Shown here piece after piece: positions 1 to 7,698 of a stretch of 35,918 bases of DNA. The notes under the pieces are model-generated. The model was not told the origin of the DNA. It ran no database searches and saw only the letters and a program-made list of their open reading frames with translations. Positions within the stretch are counted from its first letter, which is position 1; every line of letters begins with the position of its first letter. Made by a program: the position numbers and the translations under genes. Source of the DNA: JANLQX01 sp031423635 (GTDB lineage: Bacteria > Actinomycetota > Acidimicrobiia > Acidimicrobiales > JANYDT01). The stretch covers positions 1 through 35,918 of the forward strand of contig JANPFX010000162.1 in the NCBI GenBank assembly GCA_031423635.1. Reading direction: 5' to 3'.

Positions 1-762
1 CATGTCGTCGATCAAGCGGTGCTCGTAGGTCAAGCCGGCAGCGTCCATCTCGGCTTTGAACTCGGTCTGGTACACCTCCTCGAAGATGTCTTTGAACGAG
101 CCGTCGTATGCCTTGAGAATCGTGTTCTTCGTGCTGAGGTAGACGGGGTAGTTGCGGATGAGGCCGTACCGCAGCGAGGCACGGGCGAAGTCGCGGATCG
201 AGTCGTTGAAGTTGTACATCCCCAACACGACGCCACCGTCAGGCCCCAAGTCGGCGATCTTCAACTCAACGGGAGCGCCACCGTCCTTCGGCACGTAGGT
301 CATGGTGACGGTGCCTTCGCCCGGCACCTTCCAGTCGGTGGCCTTGTACTGGTCACCGTGGGCATGGCGGCCGATCACGATCGGCTTGGTCCAGCCCGGC
401 ACGAGGCGCGGGATGTTGGAGATCACGATCGGCTCACGGAAGATGACGCCGCCCAGGATGTTGCGGATCGTCCCGTTCGGGGACTTCCACATCTTCTTCA
501 GGCCGAACTCCTCAACGCGCTGCTCGTCGGGCGTGATCGTGGCGCACTTCACCGCGACTCCGTACTTCTTCGTCGCGTTCGCGGAGTCGATGGTGACCTG
601 GTCGTCGGTCGCGTCGCGGTGCTCGATGCCGAGGTCGAAGTACTTCAGGTCGATGTCGAGGTACGGCAGGATCAGCTTGTCCTTGATGAACTGCCAGATG
701 ATTCGGGTCATCTCGTCACCGTCCATTTCGACGACGGGATTGGCGACTTTGATCTTCGACAT
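1..762 (-). CDS. icd: NADP-dependent isocitrate dehydrogenase, 5'-terminal 254 codons (gene continues past base 1)
   Basis: Oxidative decarboxylation of isocitrate to 2-oxoglutarate in the TCA cycle, yielding NADPH in the cytoplasm. Reading from the ATG at 762 the protein begins MSKIKVANPVVEMDGDEMTR, the N-terminus typical of the eukaryote-like, homodimeric NADP-IDH class (about 405 residues when complete). The substrate-binding SPNGTIRNILGG segment lies near residues 93-104, and SLRYGLIRNYPVYLSTKNTI further on is also characteristic. A purine-rich GAGGAG at 775-780 precedes the start at a rather long spacing. The gene is cut by the window edge, not by a mutation: 254 codons are open to base 1. 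It is divergent from the fasciclin gene at 1012. Recognition is confident; only the C-terminal third is unseen. Confidence 0.96.
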   Translation of the reverse strand, partial: MSKIKVANPVVEMDGDEMTRIIWQFIKDKLILPYLDIDLKYFDLGIEHRDATDDQVTIDSANATKKYGVAVKCATITPDEQRVEEFGLKKMWKSPNGTIRNILGGVIFREPIVISNIPRLVPGWTKPIVIGRHAHGDQYKATDWKVPGEGTVTMTYVPKDGGAPVELKIADLGPDGGVVLGMYNFNDSIRDFARASLRYGLIRNYPVYLSTKNTILKAYDGSFKDIFEEVYQTEFKAEMDAAGLTYEHRLIDDM

Positions 763-1011
763 GATGGGTTCGGACTCCTCGGGTGTCTTCCAGCGGACCC
801 ACAGAGTCTACGAGGCCGGGCCGACCGGACAAGACAAGTAGCAGACAAGCTGCGAAGCTCCGATCGAGGCCGACCGTCGCCAGACCTTCGACCCCGGCGG
901 AAGGACCAAAGGCCCTTTCTGTCTCCCCCGATCCTGGCGCAGGGTGAAGGGGCCGCACGAGCTCGACACGTGCTGCTCAGCTTGCACCCGACACCTCTTG
1001 GAGATTCCCTC
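763..1011. other. 249-bp divergent intergenic region
   Basis: This gap separates the start of icd (minus) from the fasciclin lipoprotein (plus) and must hold the promoters of both. A TTGGAG ribosome-binding sequence at 998-1003 serves the fasciclin gene. I could not pick out a convincing -35/-10 pair or a strong hairpin. An open frame reads through the region into the fasciclin gene, but its composition and the later signal peptide argue against it being coding. Confidence 0.5.
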
Positions 1012-1635
1012 ATGCGTTTTCGCACAACTCGGCTGACTGCTGGTCTTCTCGCCCTGACGGTCGGCTCGATGGTCATGGTCGGCTGTGGCTCGGACTCCGA
1101 CAAGGACGCCGGAAAGCCGATCGCGCCGAGCGCACCGGCGGCGACGGAGACCGCGACGGTCAGCGACGCAGGCGGCACCCCAGCCGCAGCCCCTGCCGCA
1201 ACCAAGGCGGGCAAGGTCGTCGGCCCGGCGGGCAACATCTTCTACGTCGCCGTCGGGGCCGGATCATTCCTGACCCTGGCGAAGCTCTTGGCCAACGCCG
1301 ACCTGCTCGAGACGATCAAGGGAGACGGACCGTTCACGGTGTTCGCTCCGACCGACACGGCCTTCGCCGCGGTGCCCGCCGACACGTTGAAGGCCCTGCT
1401 GGCCGACAAGGACAAGCTGAAGAAGGTCCTGCTCTATCACGTGGTTCCGGGCACCGTGATGGCCAAACAGCTCAAGGCCGGCGACCTGAAGACGGCCGAA
1501 GGGGCGGCGCTCAAGCTGACCGACACCGCGGGTGTGTTCACCGTCAACGACGCCAACATCGCGGCGGCCGACGTCGTTGCGTCCAACGGTGTGATTCACG
1601 TGATCGACAAGGTCCTGCTTCCGCCAGACCTGTAG
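1012..1635 (+). CDS. fasciclin-domain lipoprotein
   Basis: A 207-residue secreted protein. The N-terminus has Arg residues, a hydrophobic stretch and a lipobox-like MVGC (Cys near residue 25), followed by a low-complexity Ala/Pro/Thr linker to about residue 70. The rest is one FAS1 (fasciclin) domain: an FTVFAPTDTAF motif (H1 region), then LLYHVVPG, and a terminal NGVIHVIDKVLLPP (H2 region), all hallmark positions of the family. FAS1 domains mediate adhesion or ligand binding at the cell surface; the ligand here is unknown. The start at 1012 is chosen because it immediately precedes the signal peptide and has an SD-like TTGGAG eight bases upstream. A longer in-frame start exists, but its upstream part is not protein-like. 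Similar to the mycobacterial MPT70/MPT83 type in architecture. Confidence 0.92.
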   Translation: MRFRTTRLTAGLLALTVGSMVMVGCGSDSDKDAGKPIAPSAPAATETATVSDAGGTPAAAPAATKAGKVVGPAGNIFYVAVGAGSFLTLAKLLANADLLETIKGDGPFTVFAPTDTAFAAVPADTLKALLADKDKLKKVLLYHVVPGTVMAKQLKAGDLKTAEGAALKLTDTAGVFTVNDANIAAADVVASNGVIHVIDKVLLPPDL

Positions 1636-1679
1636 GTCCCGAGCAGCGGCGCTTCGCCGGCGACGGCTGTCCGAACTCG

Positions 1680-2387
1680 TCAGCAGTCCGACCCGTCGAC
1701 GGAACACGCGTCGGCGGTGGCCTCGGCGTGCGCGGCGGCCTCTGCCTTCCGGGCGGCGAGACGACGGAAGATCCGGAGGAACTGCTCCGGGTCCTGCGCC
1801 CCGGGAAGCACGCCGACGCCGTCGAACACGAACGACGGGACCGCAGTGATGCCCCGCTCGATGGCGCCGTCCATCTCCTCTCGCGTCTCCCGCACGAACG
1901 CGACCGACGCCAGCATCGCCCGGACCGCCTCGGCGTCGAGACCACAGCCGGAGGCGATCGAGACGAGCTCTTCGACGTCACCGACGTTGCGGCCCTCGGT
2001 GAAGTAGGCCCGCAGCAAGTGCTGCTTCATTGCTCCCTGCAGCGGTTCGCCACCGACCTCGTAGGCGTAGGCGAGGAGGCGGTGGGCATCGAAGGTGTTG
2101 CCGCGCTTGGCGATCGCGAAGTTGAACTCCCAACCAACGGTCGCGGCAACCTCGGTGACGTGTGACGTGATCGCGAGAGCCTTCTCCATCCCGCCGAACT
2201 TCTTCGCGTACGCGTCGATCACCGGGAAGCCCGTGGACGGGGCCGTCGGGTCAAGCTGGAAAGGCCGCCAGATCACCTCGATCGGCTCTCCGCCTTCCGC
2301 GGCATAGGCCGCTCGGGCCGTCTCGAACTTGGCCTTGCCGATCGCGCACCACGGGCAGACCACATCGGAATAGATCTCAACCTGCAT
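1680..2387 (-). CDS. DsbA-family/FrnE-like thioredoxin-fold oxidoreductase
   Basis: A 235-residue cytoplasmic protein (no signal peptide) with a CPWC redox motif at residues 11-14 (SDVVCPWCAIG), followed by the helical insertion typical of FrnE and 2-hydroxychromene-2-carboxylate isomerase relatives. The cis-Pro loop appears as GITAVPSFVFDG near residues 183-194. FrnE-type proteins are implicated in thiol-disulfide exchange and oxidative stress; the substrate here cannot be read. The C-terminus is Ala-rich and ends in two extra cysteines. I chose ATG 2387 because MQVEIYSDVVCPWC is the family N-terminus, and because a TAGCGT -10-like hexamer lies 8 bases upstream with no Shine-Dalgarno sequence, fitting a leaderless mRNA. 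A longer upstream frame is discarded. Confidence 0.9.
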   Translation of the reverse strand: MQVEIYSDVVCPWCAIGKAKFETARAAYAAEGGEPIEVIWRPFQLDPTAPSTGFPVIDAYAKKFGGMEKALAITSHVTEVAATVGWEFNFAIAKRGNTFDAHRLLAYAYEVGGEPLQGAMKQHLLRAYFTEGRNVGDVEELVSIASGCGLDAEAVRAMLASVAFVRETREEMDGAIERGITAVPSFVFDGVGVLPGAQDPEQFLRIFRRLAARKAEAAAHAEATADACSVDGSDC

Positions 2388-2395
2388 GGACGACG

Positions 2396-2401
2396 ACGCT
2401 A
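2396..2401 (-). promoter_or_regulatory. candidate -10 box (TAGCGT) of a leaderless promoter for the FrnE-like gene
   Basis: On the minus strand TAGCGT ends 8 bases before the ATG at 2387, and no Shine-Dalgarno sequence intervenes. TANNNT 7-9 bases before a start codon is the usual arrangement of leaderless actinobacterial transcripts and recurs in this window. No clear -35 was found. Confidence 0.4.
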
Positions 2402-2448
2402 CCGCCCGCCATGCGCCATCGGCGATTGGGCGAGGGGCAGCCGGCCGG

Positions 2449-3081
2449 TCAGAAGGAAACCCAGTCCTCGGGCGGGATGCCCCGTTCGGCCAGGCGGTGC
2501 TTCGCCCACACGGGAACGCCGATCGACTCACCGGCGTTGATCTTGGCGAACATCGGACCATCGGACGCCCACACATGGCACGTATCACGGTTGGCCTCGT
2601 GACCGGCCCGCATGCTCTCCTGGCGCTTCTCCGGGTCGGCCGTCATGATCGACATCGCATCGTTCGACACCGCATGGAAGAACGACCAGCGCGCCTGCAT
2701 CGCCACCGGCGCCATCGCAGTGAGCAGCGCGACGAAATGCGTGCACGAACGGGGGCCGCCGAAAAGCGACTTGACCTTGTGGCCGAACCCGCGGGCGATC
2801 GAGGTGCCGACGAGTTCCTGGAACACCGGAAGAATCAGCGGGCACTGCTCCTGGGGGTGCGTCAGCATCGCTGTTCGGACCTCGGTGATCTCGAAGTTGA
2901 CGCCGTTGATGACGAGCTCTATGTGCATGTCGTGCAACGTCATCGCTTCGGTGTCGGCGATGCCCCACAGGCCGTCGGGTCGAATGTCACGCATCACCCC
3001 GATGAGTCGGAAATGCGACTCATCTTCGACGAATGCTTCAATCTCGTAGGCGCGCGTATGAAGCAGCTTCTTGGTTGTCAC
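2449..3081 (-). CDS. DUF2889 family protein
   Basis: A 210-residue protein of unknown function. The order of short motifs fits the DUF2889 family: an early R-Y segment, an R-x-DGLWGI motif near residues 34-41, LHDMHIELVINGVNFEI in the middle, a Cys in EQCP, a ELVGTSIARGF motif, then G-x-RSCTHFVALLTAMAP, in which the Cys-Thr-His triplet is conserved and could bind metal. No signal peptide or membrane segment. The start is a GTG at 3081 without an SD, preceded 8 bases upstream by TACGCT, so a leaderless start is likely. It lies just downstream of, and on the same strand as, the eIF2B-like gene. Confidence 0.75.
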   Translation of the reverse strand: MTTKKLLHTRAYEIEAFVEDESHFRLIGVMRDIRPDGLWGIADTEAMTLHDMHIELVINGVNFEITEVRTAMLTHPQEQCPLILPVFQELVGTSIARGFGHKVKSLFGGPRSCTHFVALLTAMAPVAMQARWSFFHAVSNDAMSIMTADPEKRQESMRAGHEANRDTCHVWASDGPMFAKINAGESIGVPVWAKHRLAERGIPPEDWVSF

Positions 3082-3089
3082 GGCGGACG

Positions 3090-3095
3090 AGCGTA
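3090..3095 (-). promoter_or_regulatory. candidate -10 box (TACGCT) of a leaderless promoter for the DUF2889 gene
   Basis: TACGCT on the minus strand ends 8 bases before the GTG at 3081. The hexamer sits a few bases downstream of the stop of the upstream gene (3100), suggesting this gene has its own transcription start despite the tight spacing. Confidence 0.4.
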
Positions 3096-3099
3096 GGAG

Positions 3100-3900
3100 T
3101 CAGCCGAGGGATTTGAACAGTTCGGGCGTGATCGGGCAGTCAGCTCGGCGAACGGCCTCGTCGGGTGAGACCAGCCCGGTGGGTCCGACGACGGCGTCGA
3201 CATGGCTCAACGGCACGAGCTCCAGGTCGTTGTCCCACGGATCGGCCTCGTCGTCGAGGCGTCTGGCGTAGGCCTCCCACAGACGGCCGGGGAGCACTCG
3301 TCCGACCCCGGCGACGACCCAGACCGGCACCCCGGCGAGCTTCGCGACAGCCGCCGCGGCGCGGCTGCCCGGTGAGGCCGAAAACCCACTCGGGCCGAGC
3401 CCATGGGCCTCAAGGAGGACGAGAGACGCTTCGGCGGCCGCCGACCCGATCCCCCGCTCGTCGACCAGCACCGCCTCGTTTCCAAGACGTTCCAACCTCG
3501 ACACGAGTCGAGCGCCATCGTCGAACGTGTCCACGGCGAACACCCGCACATCGCCCCGCTTGGCCAGCGCGGGCACGATCGTCTCGGGCCAGCCCAGCAC
3601 CACGACCGATACGTCGACCGGGAGCAGTTCGATCAATGCGGCGATGGTGAGGTCGGCGTCGATCTCGCTCGACGCATCCCAGGCCTCGGACTCCGGATCG
3701 GAGGACGCCAGGACGCGGGCCGCGAGCCACCAGATGGCGGCGGAATGCGGTTGACGGTCGACCAACCGGCGACATGCCGTGACCAGGGCCGCAGGGTCGT
3801 CGCTGAACGACGCCAGGGCGGCCGCCGACTCCCGCACAACCAGGGAGAACCGGTCATCGCTGGCCCGGGCGACGTAGCGAAGTCGTTCGATGGGATGCAT
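3100..3900 (-). CDS. eIF2B-like (IF-2B alpha/beta/delta fold) protein, short form
   Basis: A 266-residue protein starting MHPIERLRYVARA. The C-terminal half reads like the Rossmann-like domain of the eIF2B/ribose-1,5-bisphosphate isomerase/methylthioribose-1-phosphate isomerase superfamily: VRVFAVDTFDDGARLVSRL, a VLVDERGIG strand-turn, then GSRAAAAVAKLAGVPVWVVAGVGRVLP, matching the family's final strand where the chain says the pool is handed to VP-x-x-V-x-A. The usual catalytic VGADAI/N-x-x-NK-G-T signature is not recognisable, so catalysis is doubtful and substrate unknown. About 60-80 residues shorter than typical isomerases. Start options are ATG 3900 (chosen, fits the N-terminus), ATG 3930 region, and an upstream TTG; none has a good SD. 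Confidence 0.55.
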   Translation of the reverse strand: MHPIERLRYVARASDDRFSLVVRESAAALASFSDDPAALVTACRRLVDRQPHSAAIWWLAARVLASSDPESEAWDASSEIDADLTIAALIELLPVDVSVVVLGWPETIVPALAKRGDVRVFAVDTFDDGARLVSRLERLGNEAVLVDERGIGSAAAEASLVLLEAHGLGPSGFSASPGSRAAAAVAKLAGVPVWVVAGVGRVLPGRLWEAYARRLDDEADPWDNDLELVPLSHVDAVVGPTGLVSPDEAVRRADCPITPELFKSLG

Positions 3901-4109
3901 GGTCGGCCTGCTACCTGTGAGTGATCGGGACATCCTCGGCGGCCGTACGGCGTCGCGCAAGGCACTTCGTACAGGTGTGACCCTACCGCCCGCTGGTCAC
4001 TACGGACTCGGCCCGGTGGCGACGGACGCGCGCGCCGGACCGCCGTAACCCGCACATGGGGCGAATGACCCAGTGCGTTCAGAACTGAACCGGGCTACAA
4101 AGGTTTCCT

Positions 4110-5576
4110 ATGGCTGGGGAGCGCGTCGGGCGATTCGTCCTGACTGACCTTCTGGGGCGGGGCGCCACGAGCGTGGTGTGGCGCGCCATCGACACCGCTG
4201 CCCCGAACGACCGCGGTCGAGATGTCGCCGTGAAACGGCTGGCTGTCCCCGAATCATCGGCCGATCGAGAGCGGCTCGCCCGCGAAGCCGACGCGTTGGC
4301 CAAGCTCGACCATCCGAACGTGATCCGGGTCCGTGAGATCGTCCGCGACGGGCCCGGAATCGCACTGATCCTCGACCTCGCGACCGGCGGGACACTCGCA
4401 GATCGGCTCCGGGGGTCCGGACCCCTCGCCTCCGAGGAGCTCCGGGAGTTGCTGGCACCCGTGGCCGACGCCCTCGACGTTGCCCATGGAGCCGGTCTCG
4501 TGCATCGCGATGTCAAACCGGGAAACGTCTTCCTCGGCGCCGATGGCCGGGCGCTCCTGGGTGACTTCGGCATCGCCCATGATGCCGGGAGGACGCAGCT
4601 GACGCGCACCGACATGGCGATCGGGACCGCGGCTTACCTCGACCCCGAGGTGCTGAATGGCGGTGAGCCAGGGCCGGCGAGTGACCAGTACGCCCTCGGG
4701 GTCACGATGTACGAAGCACTCACAGGCCGAGCACCGTTCGGTGGCGCCGTGCCGATGGCCGTGCTGCGTGCCGCCGAACTGGGCGCTTTCGAGCCACTGG
4801 ATCGCCAACGGATCGATCCCCACCTGGCGGTCATCGTCGAGCGCTCGTTCGCCCGCCTTCCCGATGATCGCTTTGCCACGGTTGGCGAGGTCGCGGCAGC
4901 GTTGCGGGACCCGGAACGCTTCGCCGACGTTGACGGCGCAGATCGTTCTTCCACCGTCGCCTTTCGCCGAGCGGCATTTGGGAGCACGCTCGCCGACGCA
5001 CCGTCGGTCCGATCCCCGAAGCGACGGATCGTCGTCGGCAGCGCGGCGGTTGCCGTGCTGGTGGCGTCAGCGATCGGAGGCGCGCTCCTGCGCGTTCGGG
5101 GCACCCGCCAGCTCAGCGACCCCGTCGCCGCGGCCCTTCCGGTGTGCAGCGCCGAGACCCAGCCACAGTGCGTCCGGTCGTTCCTCCGGACCTCGACCGG
5201 CATCGAGGTGACCTTCGCCGACGATCACGTGGCGACCTACCGGATCGGTGAACGCGACGACGCCCTTCGGGTATCGAACTGGCTCTGCGGAGAGCGGGCC
5301 ACACTCGCCCTCTACCGTCCGAGGACGGGCACGATCTACTACTTCTCGGCATGGCCGGACTCACGATCAGACGAGCCCACGATGGTTGCCGCGGACCGAA
5401 CCGGCATCGTCCGAGCGACGGCGCTCCTCCCCTCGGATCGCGACGGCAACGGGTGCAGCGATCTGGCCCTGCAGTCGTCGTCCGCCCGCACCTGGTTCCT
5501 TCCTTCGGTGCAAACGAGCCGGTTGGTGGGCCTGCCCGCGATCGAGGCTCCCGCGATCCGATCGATACAACCGTGA
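4110..5576 (+). CDS. transmembrane Ser/Thr protein kinase (PknB-like catalytic domain, novel extracellular domain)
   Basis: A 488-residue membrane kinase. Catalytic landmarks: Gly-rich loop LGRGATSVVW (15-24), VAVK lysine K42, HRDVKPGN with catalytic D134, DFG at 152-154, a Thr-containing activation loop (T163, T166), and DPE at 178-180 in place of the common APE. A single membrane helix spans about 307-327, preceded by an Arg/Lys-rich stretch, which puts about 160 C-terminal residues outside. That part has no PASTA repeats; it has four Cys (346, 354 and two later), suggesting disulfides, and a DRDGNGCSD loop resembling FG-GAP/dockerin calcium loops. The TGA overlaps the GTG of the next gene (GTGA), so the two are translationally coupled. 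A TACAAA lies 8 bases before the ATG, an imperfect -10. Confidence 0.93.
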   Translation: MAGERVGRFVLTDLLGRGATSVVWRAIDTAAPNDRGRDVAVKRLAVPESSADRERLAREADALAKLDHPNVIRVREIVRDGPGIALILDLATGGTLADRLRGSGPLASEELRELLAPVADALDVAHGAGLVHRDVKPGNVFLGADGRALLGDFGIAHDAGRTQLTRTDMAIGTAAYLDPEVLNGGEPGPASDQYALGVTMYEALTGRAPFGGAVPMAVLRAAELGAFEPLDRQRIDPHLAVIVERSFARLPDDRFATVGEVAAALRDPERFADVDGADRSSTVAFRRAAFGSTLADAPSVRSPKRRIVVGSAAVAVLVASAIGGALLRVRGTRQLSDPVAAALPVCSAETQPQCVRSFLRTSTGIEVTFADDHVATYRIGERDDALRVSNWLCGERATLALYRPRTGTIYYFSAWPDSRSDEPTMVAADRTGIVRATALLPSDRDGNGCSDLALQSSSARTWFLPSVQTSRLVGLPAIEAPAIRSIQP

Positions 5577-7525
5577 GCACGGCGCGTCGACTCCCGGCAC
5601 GAGGCAAGGCCACGCGCAGAGGCACACTGCTCGCGGTGGTCGCTGTCGTCGCGTCCATCGCATCGTCGTGCAGTTCGTCGTCCTCGATCACCGAGGCCAA
5701 CGCGCCGAACACGACCGTCCCCGGGCCGCCGGTCGAGTCGGTCGCCTTCGAGCTCGTGGGCGAACGCGGCGGACCGCGCAGCGGCCGATCCACCGGCAGC
5801 CCGGCCGGGTCGGAAGCAGCAGAGCCGGCGGCCGTCCCGTCCCCGACGGAGAGCTCGACACCGCCGGCGGCGTCTCCGATCGTCTCGCCGGGCACGCCGC
5901 CGACCACCGTCGTCGCGGCCGTACCCCCGCCGCCATCCGTCACCCCGAACACGAAGCCAGCGAGCGCTCGCCCAACGGTGGGGCCCGTCACGCCACCTCC
6001 GAAGGTACGTCCGACGATCCCCGCTCCTTCAACAGCGCCCCCTCCGGCCAACGCAACACGAGTCCCACCGACGACCGCAGTCTCCCTGCCGGCGACTCCG
6101 ATGACCACCCTTGCGACGACTGCGACCTCGATCGCCGCGCCGACCACCATGACCGCATCGCTGCCACCGACCGCCGCCCCAACCACGAGGACACCCACGG
6201 CCGTTGCTGTCGCCGGGGCCTCATGCCGCCGCAGCCAACTCGGCCAGCAGCGTCGCACCAAGACCGGGGGGACCGTACAGTGCGAGGCGAGGTTGCGGAA
6301 ACGCCGTTGGACACCGGTGACGACCGTGGCCCCTCCGACGACCCTTGTCACCGCGCCGACCCTCGGACCGGGATTCGACGGAACCACGATCCGCATCGGG
6401 CTGCTCACCACCACCACGCACCCCGTGTGGGGCACCCTCGGCCGGGCGATCAGCGCCGGCATCGAGGCTCGCGTTGCCGCCATCAACCGCGCCGGCGGGA
6501 TCAACGGCCGGTACCCGATCGTCGTGGTGAAAGGCGAGACCAACTACGACCCGGCAGAAACGCTGAACCAGATCCAGGCGACGAAAGCGAACGTCGCGCT
6601 CTACGTCAGCCTTCTGGGCACGCCCTCGACGGAGGCGGCCGAACCGCTGCTGCGCGGGGAGGGGCTCGTAGCCAGTCCGGCTTCGCAGGAAGCGAGATGG
6701 GCCAACTCCCCCACCCTGCTCCCCGTGTTCAACAGCTACCAGGTACAGGCCATCAACGGCGTTGCGTACTTCGCCGAGCAGTTCGCTCTCAGCAACCCCG
6801 GGGTCCGTCCGGTCATCTGCGCAGTGTCGGTCGGAACGAGCTTCGGTGACGCCGGAAGCGAAGGCATCCGCGCCGCGGCCGCAGCGCTTCCGGTGACGCT
6901 CGGACCAATCGTGACCCTCGCACCGAGCGAGACCTCCTTCGTGTCGGCCATCGGAGCGCTCAAGGCCGCTGGCTGTCACGCCGTGTTCCTCACCGTCACA
7001 CCGCTGCAGACGCTCGGCATGGTGGTCACCGGCCGACAACTGTCGCTGGCGACGAGGTGGATCATCATGGGAGCCTCGTTCTCCGACCGCATCGTCACCC
7101 CGCAGACGGGGCCGCTGTTCGAACAGGGCGCGTGGGTCGTCGGCGACGGGACCCAATGGGGCGACGAGAGCGCTCCAGGCATGACGCAGATGAAGGCCGA
7201 ACTGCTTGCTTCCGACAACCGTTTCTGGACCGAGAATCCTGACGTCGGTCTCTCGTTCGGCTGGGCCCAGGCGCGCACCATCGAACAGGTCCTCGAGGTT
7301 GCGGTCGCAAAGCGTGACCTCAGCCGAGCCGGCATCCTCGCAGCGTCACGAGCAACGGGTCCCGTCGCTCTCGGTGGGATCGGCTCGATGATCGACTACT
7401 CCCAAGCGGTCCGGCTGGCGAACGCGAAGACGACGATCTTCAACGTCGACAACTCCTATCGCAACGCCATCAAGGTGCTGGCTCGGGAGTACGGCTCGCC
7501 TGCCGCTGCCGCCTACCGACGCTGA
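5573..7525 (+). CDS. lipoprotein with Pro/Thr stalk and type-I periplasmic-binding (LivJ-like, Peripla_BP_6) domain
   Basis: A 650-residue surface protein starting at a GTG that overlaps the kinase stop. Signal peptide with Arg-rich start, hydrophobic core and lipobox ASSC (Cys33), followed by a Ser run. Residues about 40-265 are Pro/Thr/Ala-rich and probably extended, long enough to cross a cell wall; inside lies a small two-Cys module (GASC...VQC...W, about 217-245). From about residue 271 (TIRIGLLTTTTHPVWG) to 630 it is a branched-chain-amino-acid-type binding domain with the family's AGGINGRYPIVVV and SPASQEARWANSPTLLPVF-like segments. No permease or ATPase gene is nearby, so a sensing role with the coupled kinase is more likely than import; this is inference. 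Overlapping long frames on both strands are composition artefacts. Confidence 0.88.
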   Translation: MSTARRLPARGKATRRGTLLAVVAVVASIASSCSSSSSITEANAPNTTVPGPPVESVAFELVGERGGPRSGRSTGSPAGSEAAEPAAVPSPTESSTPPAASPIVSPGTPPTTVVAAVPPPPSVTPNTKPASARPTVGPVTPPPKVRPTIPAPSTAPPPANATRVPPTTAVSLPATPMTTLATTATSIAAPTTMTASLPPTAAPTTRTPTAVAVAGASCRRSQLGQQRRTKTGGTVQCEARLRKRRWTPVTTVAPPTTLVTAPTLGPGFDGTTIRIGLLTTTTHPVWGTLGRAISAGIEARVAAINRAGGINGRYPIVVVKGETNYDPAETLNQIQATKANVALYVSLLGTPSTEAAEPLLRGEGLVASPASQEARWANSPTLLPVFNSYQVQAINGVAYFAEQFALSNPGVRPVICAVSVGTSFGDAGSEGIRAAAAALPVTLGPIVTLAPSETSFVSAIGALKAAGCHAVFLTVTPLQTLGMVVTGRQLSLATRWIIMGASFSDRIVTPQTGPLFEQGAWVVGDGTQWGDESAPGMTQMKAELLASDNRFWTENPDVGLSFGWAQARTIEQVLEVAVAKRDLSRAGILAASRATGPVALGGIGSMIDYSQAVRLANAKTTIFNVDNSYRNAIKVLAREYGSPAAAAYRR

Positions 7526-7535
7526 ATCCGTCGGG

Positions 7536-7636
7536 TCAGCCCCCACCCGGGATCGTGATGCCGGGAGGCAGGGTGACCCCGGAGGCAGGGTGATTCCCGG
7601 GGGCAGCGACACGGTTGGGACGGACGGCAGTGTCAT
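7536..7636 (-). pseudogene. frameshifted Pro-Pro-Gly-repeat peptide remnant
   Basis: On the minus strand an ATG at 7636 opens MTLPSVPTVSLPPGITLPPG, after which the frame is lost. Restoring one base gives VTLPPGITIPGGG and a stop at 7538-7536, i.e. a perfectly regular (I/V)TLPPG repeat. The DNA repeat units are 18, 17 and 18 bp (7555-7572, 7573-7589, 7590-7607), so unit two lacks one base. Such Pro-Gly tails occur at the ends of actinobacterial secreted proteins. It may be a remnant, a tiny ORF, or a sequencing error; no larger gene is attached. It lies just downstream of xylB. Confidence 0.35.
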
Positions 7637-7698
7637 CGATCCTTGACCCGCAGCCACGACCGCATGGGCGGCCCCCAATTCCGGTCGGCCGTGTCGAA

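Noticed and set aside
19..1011. Open frame continuous with, and upstream of, the fasciclin gene
   Set aside because: It is antisense to isocitrate dehydrogenase and the intergenic region; the fasciclin signal peptide and ribosome site place the true start at 1012.
3898..3960. Longer N-terminus for the eIF2B-like protein
   Set aside because: The extra 20 residues are Arg-rich and unlike the family; the HPIERLRYVARA start fits better, though the evidence is modest.
5113..6849. Long open frames in other phases over the Pro/Thr stalk (for example 5113-6543 minus, 5248-6849 plus)
   Set aside because: GC-rich repetitive codons leave stop-free shadow frames; they have no domain, no signal and conflict with the kinase and lipoprotein frames.
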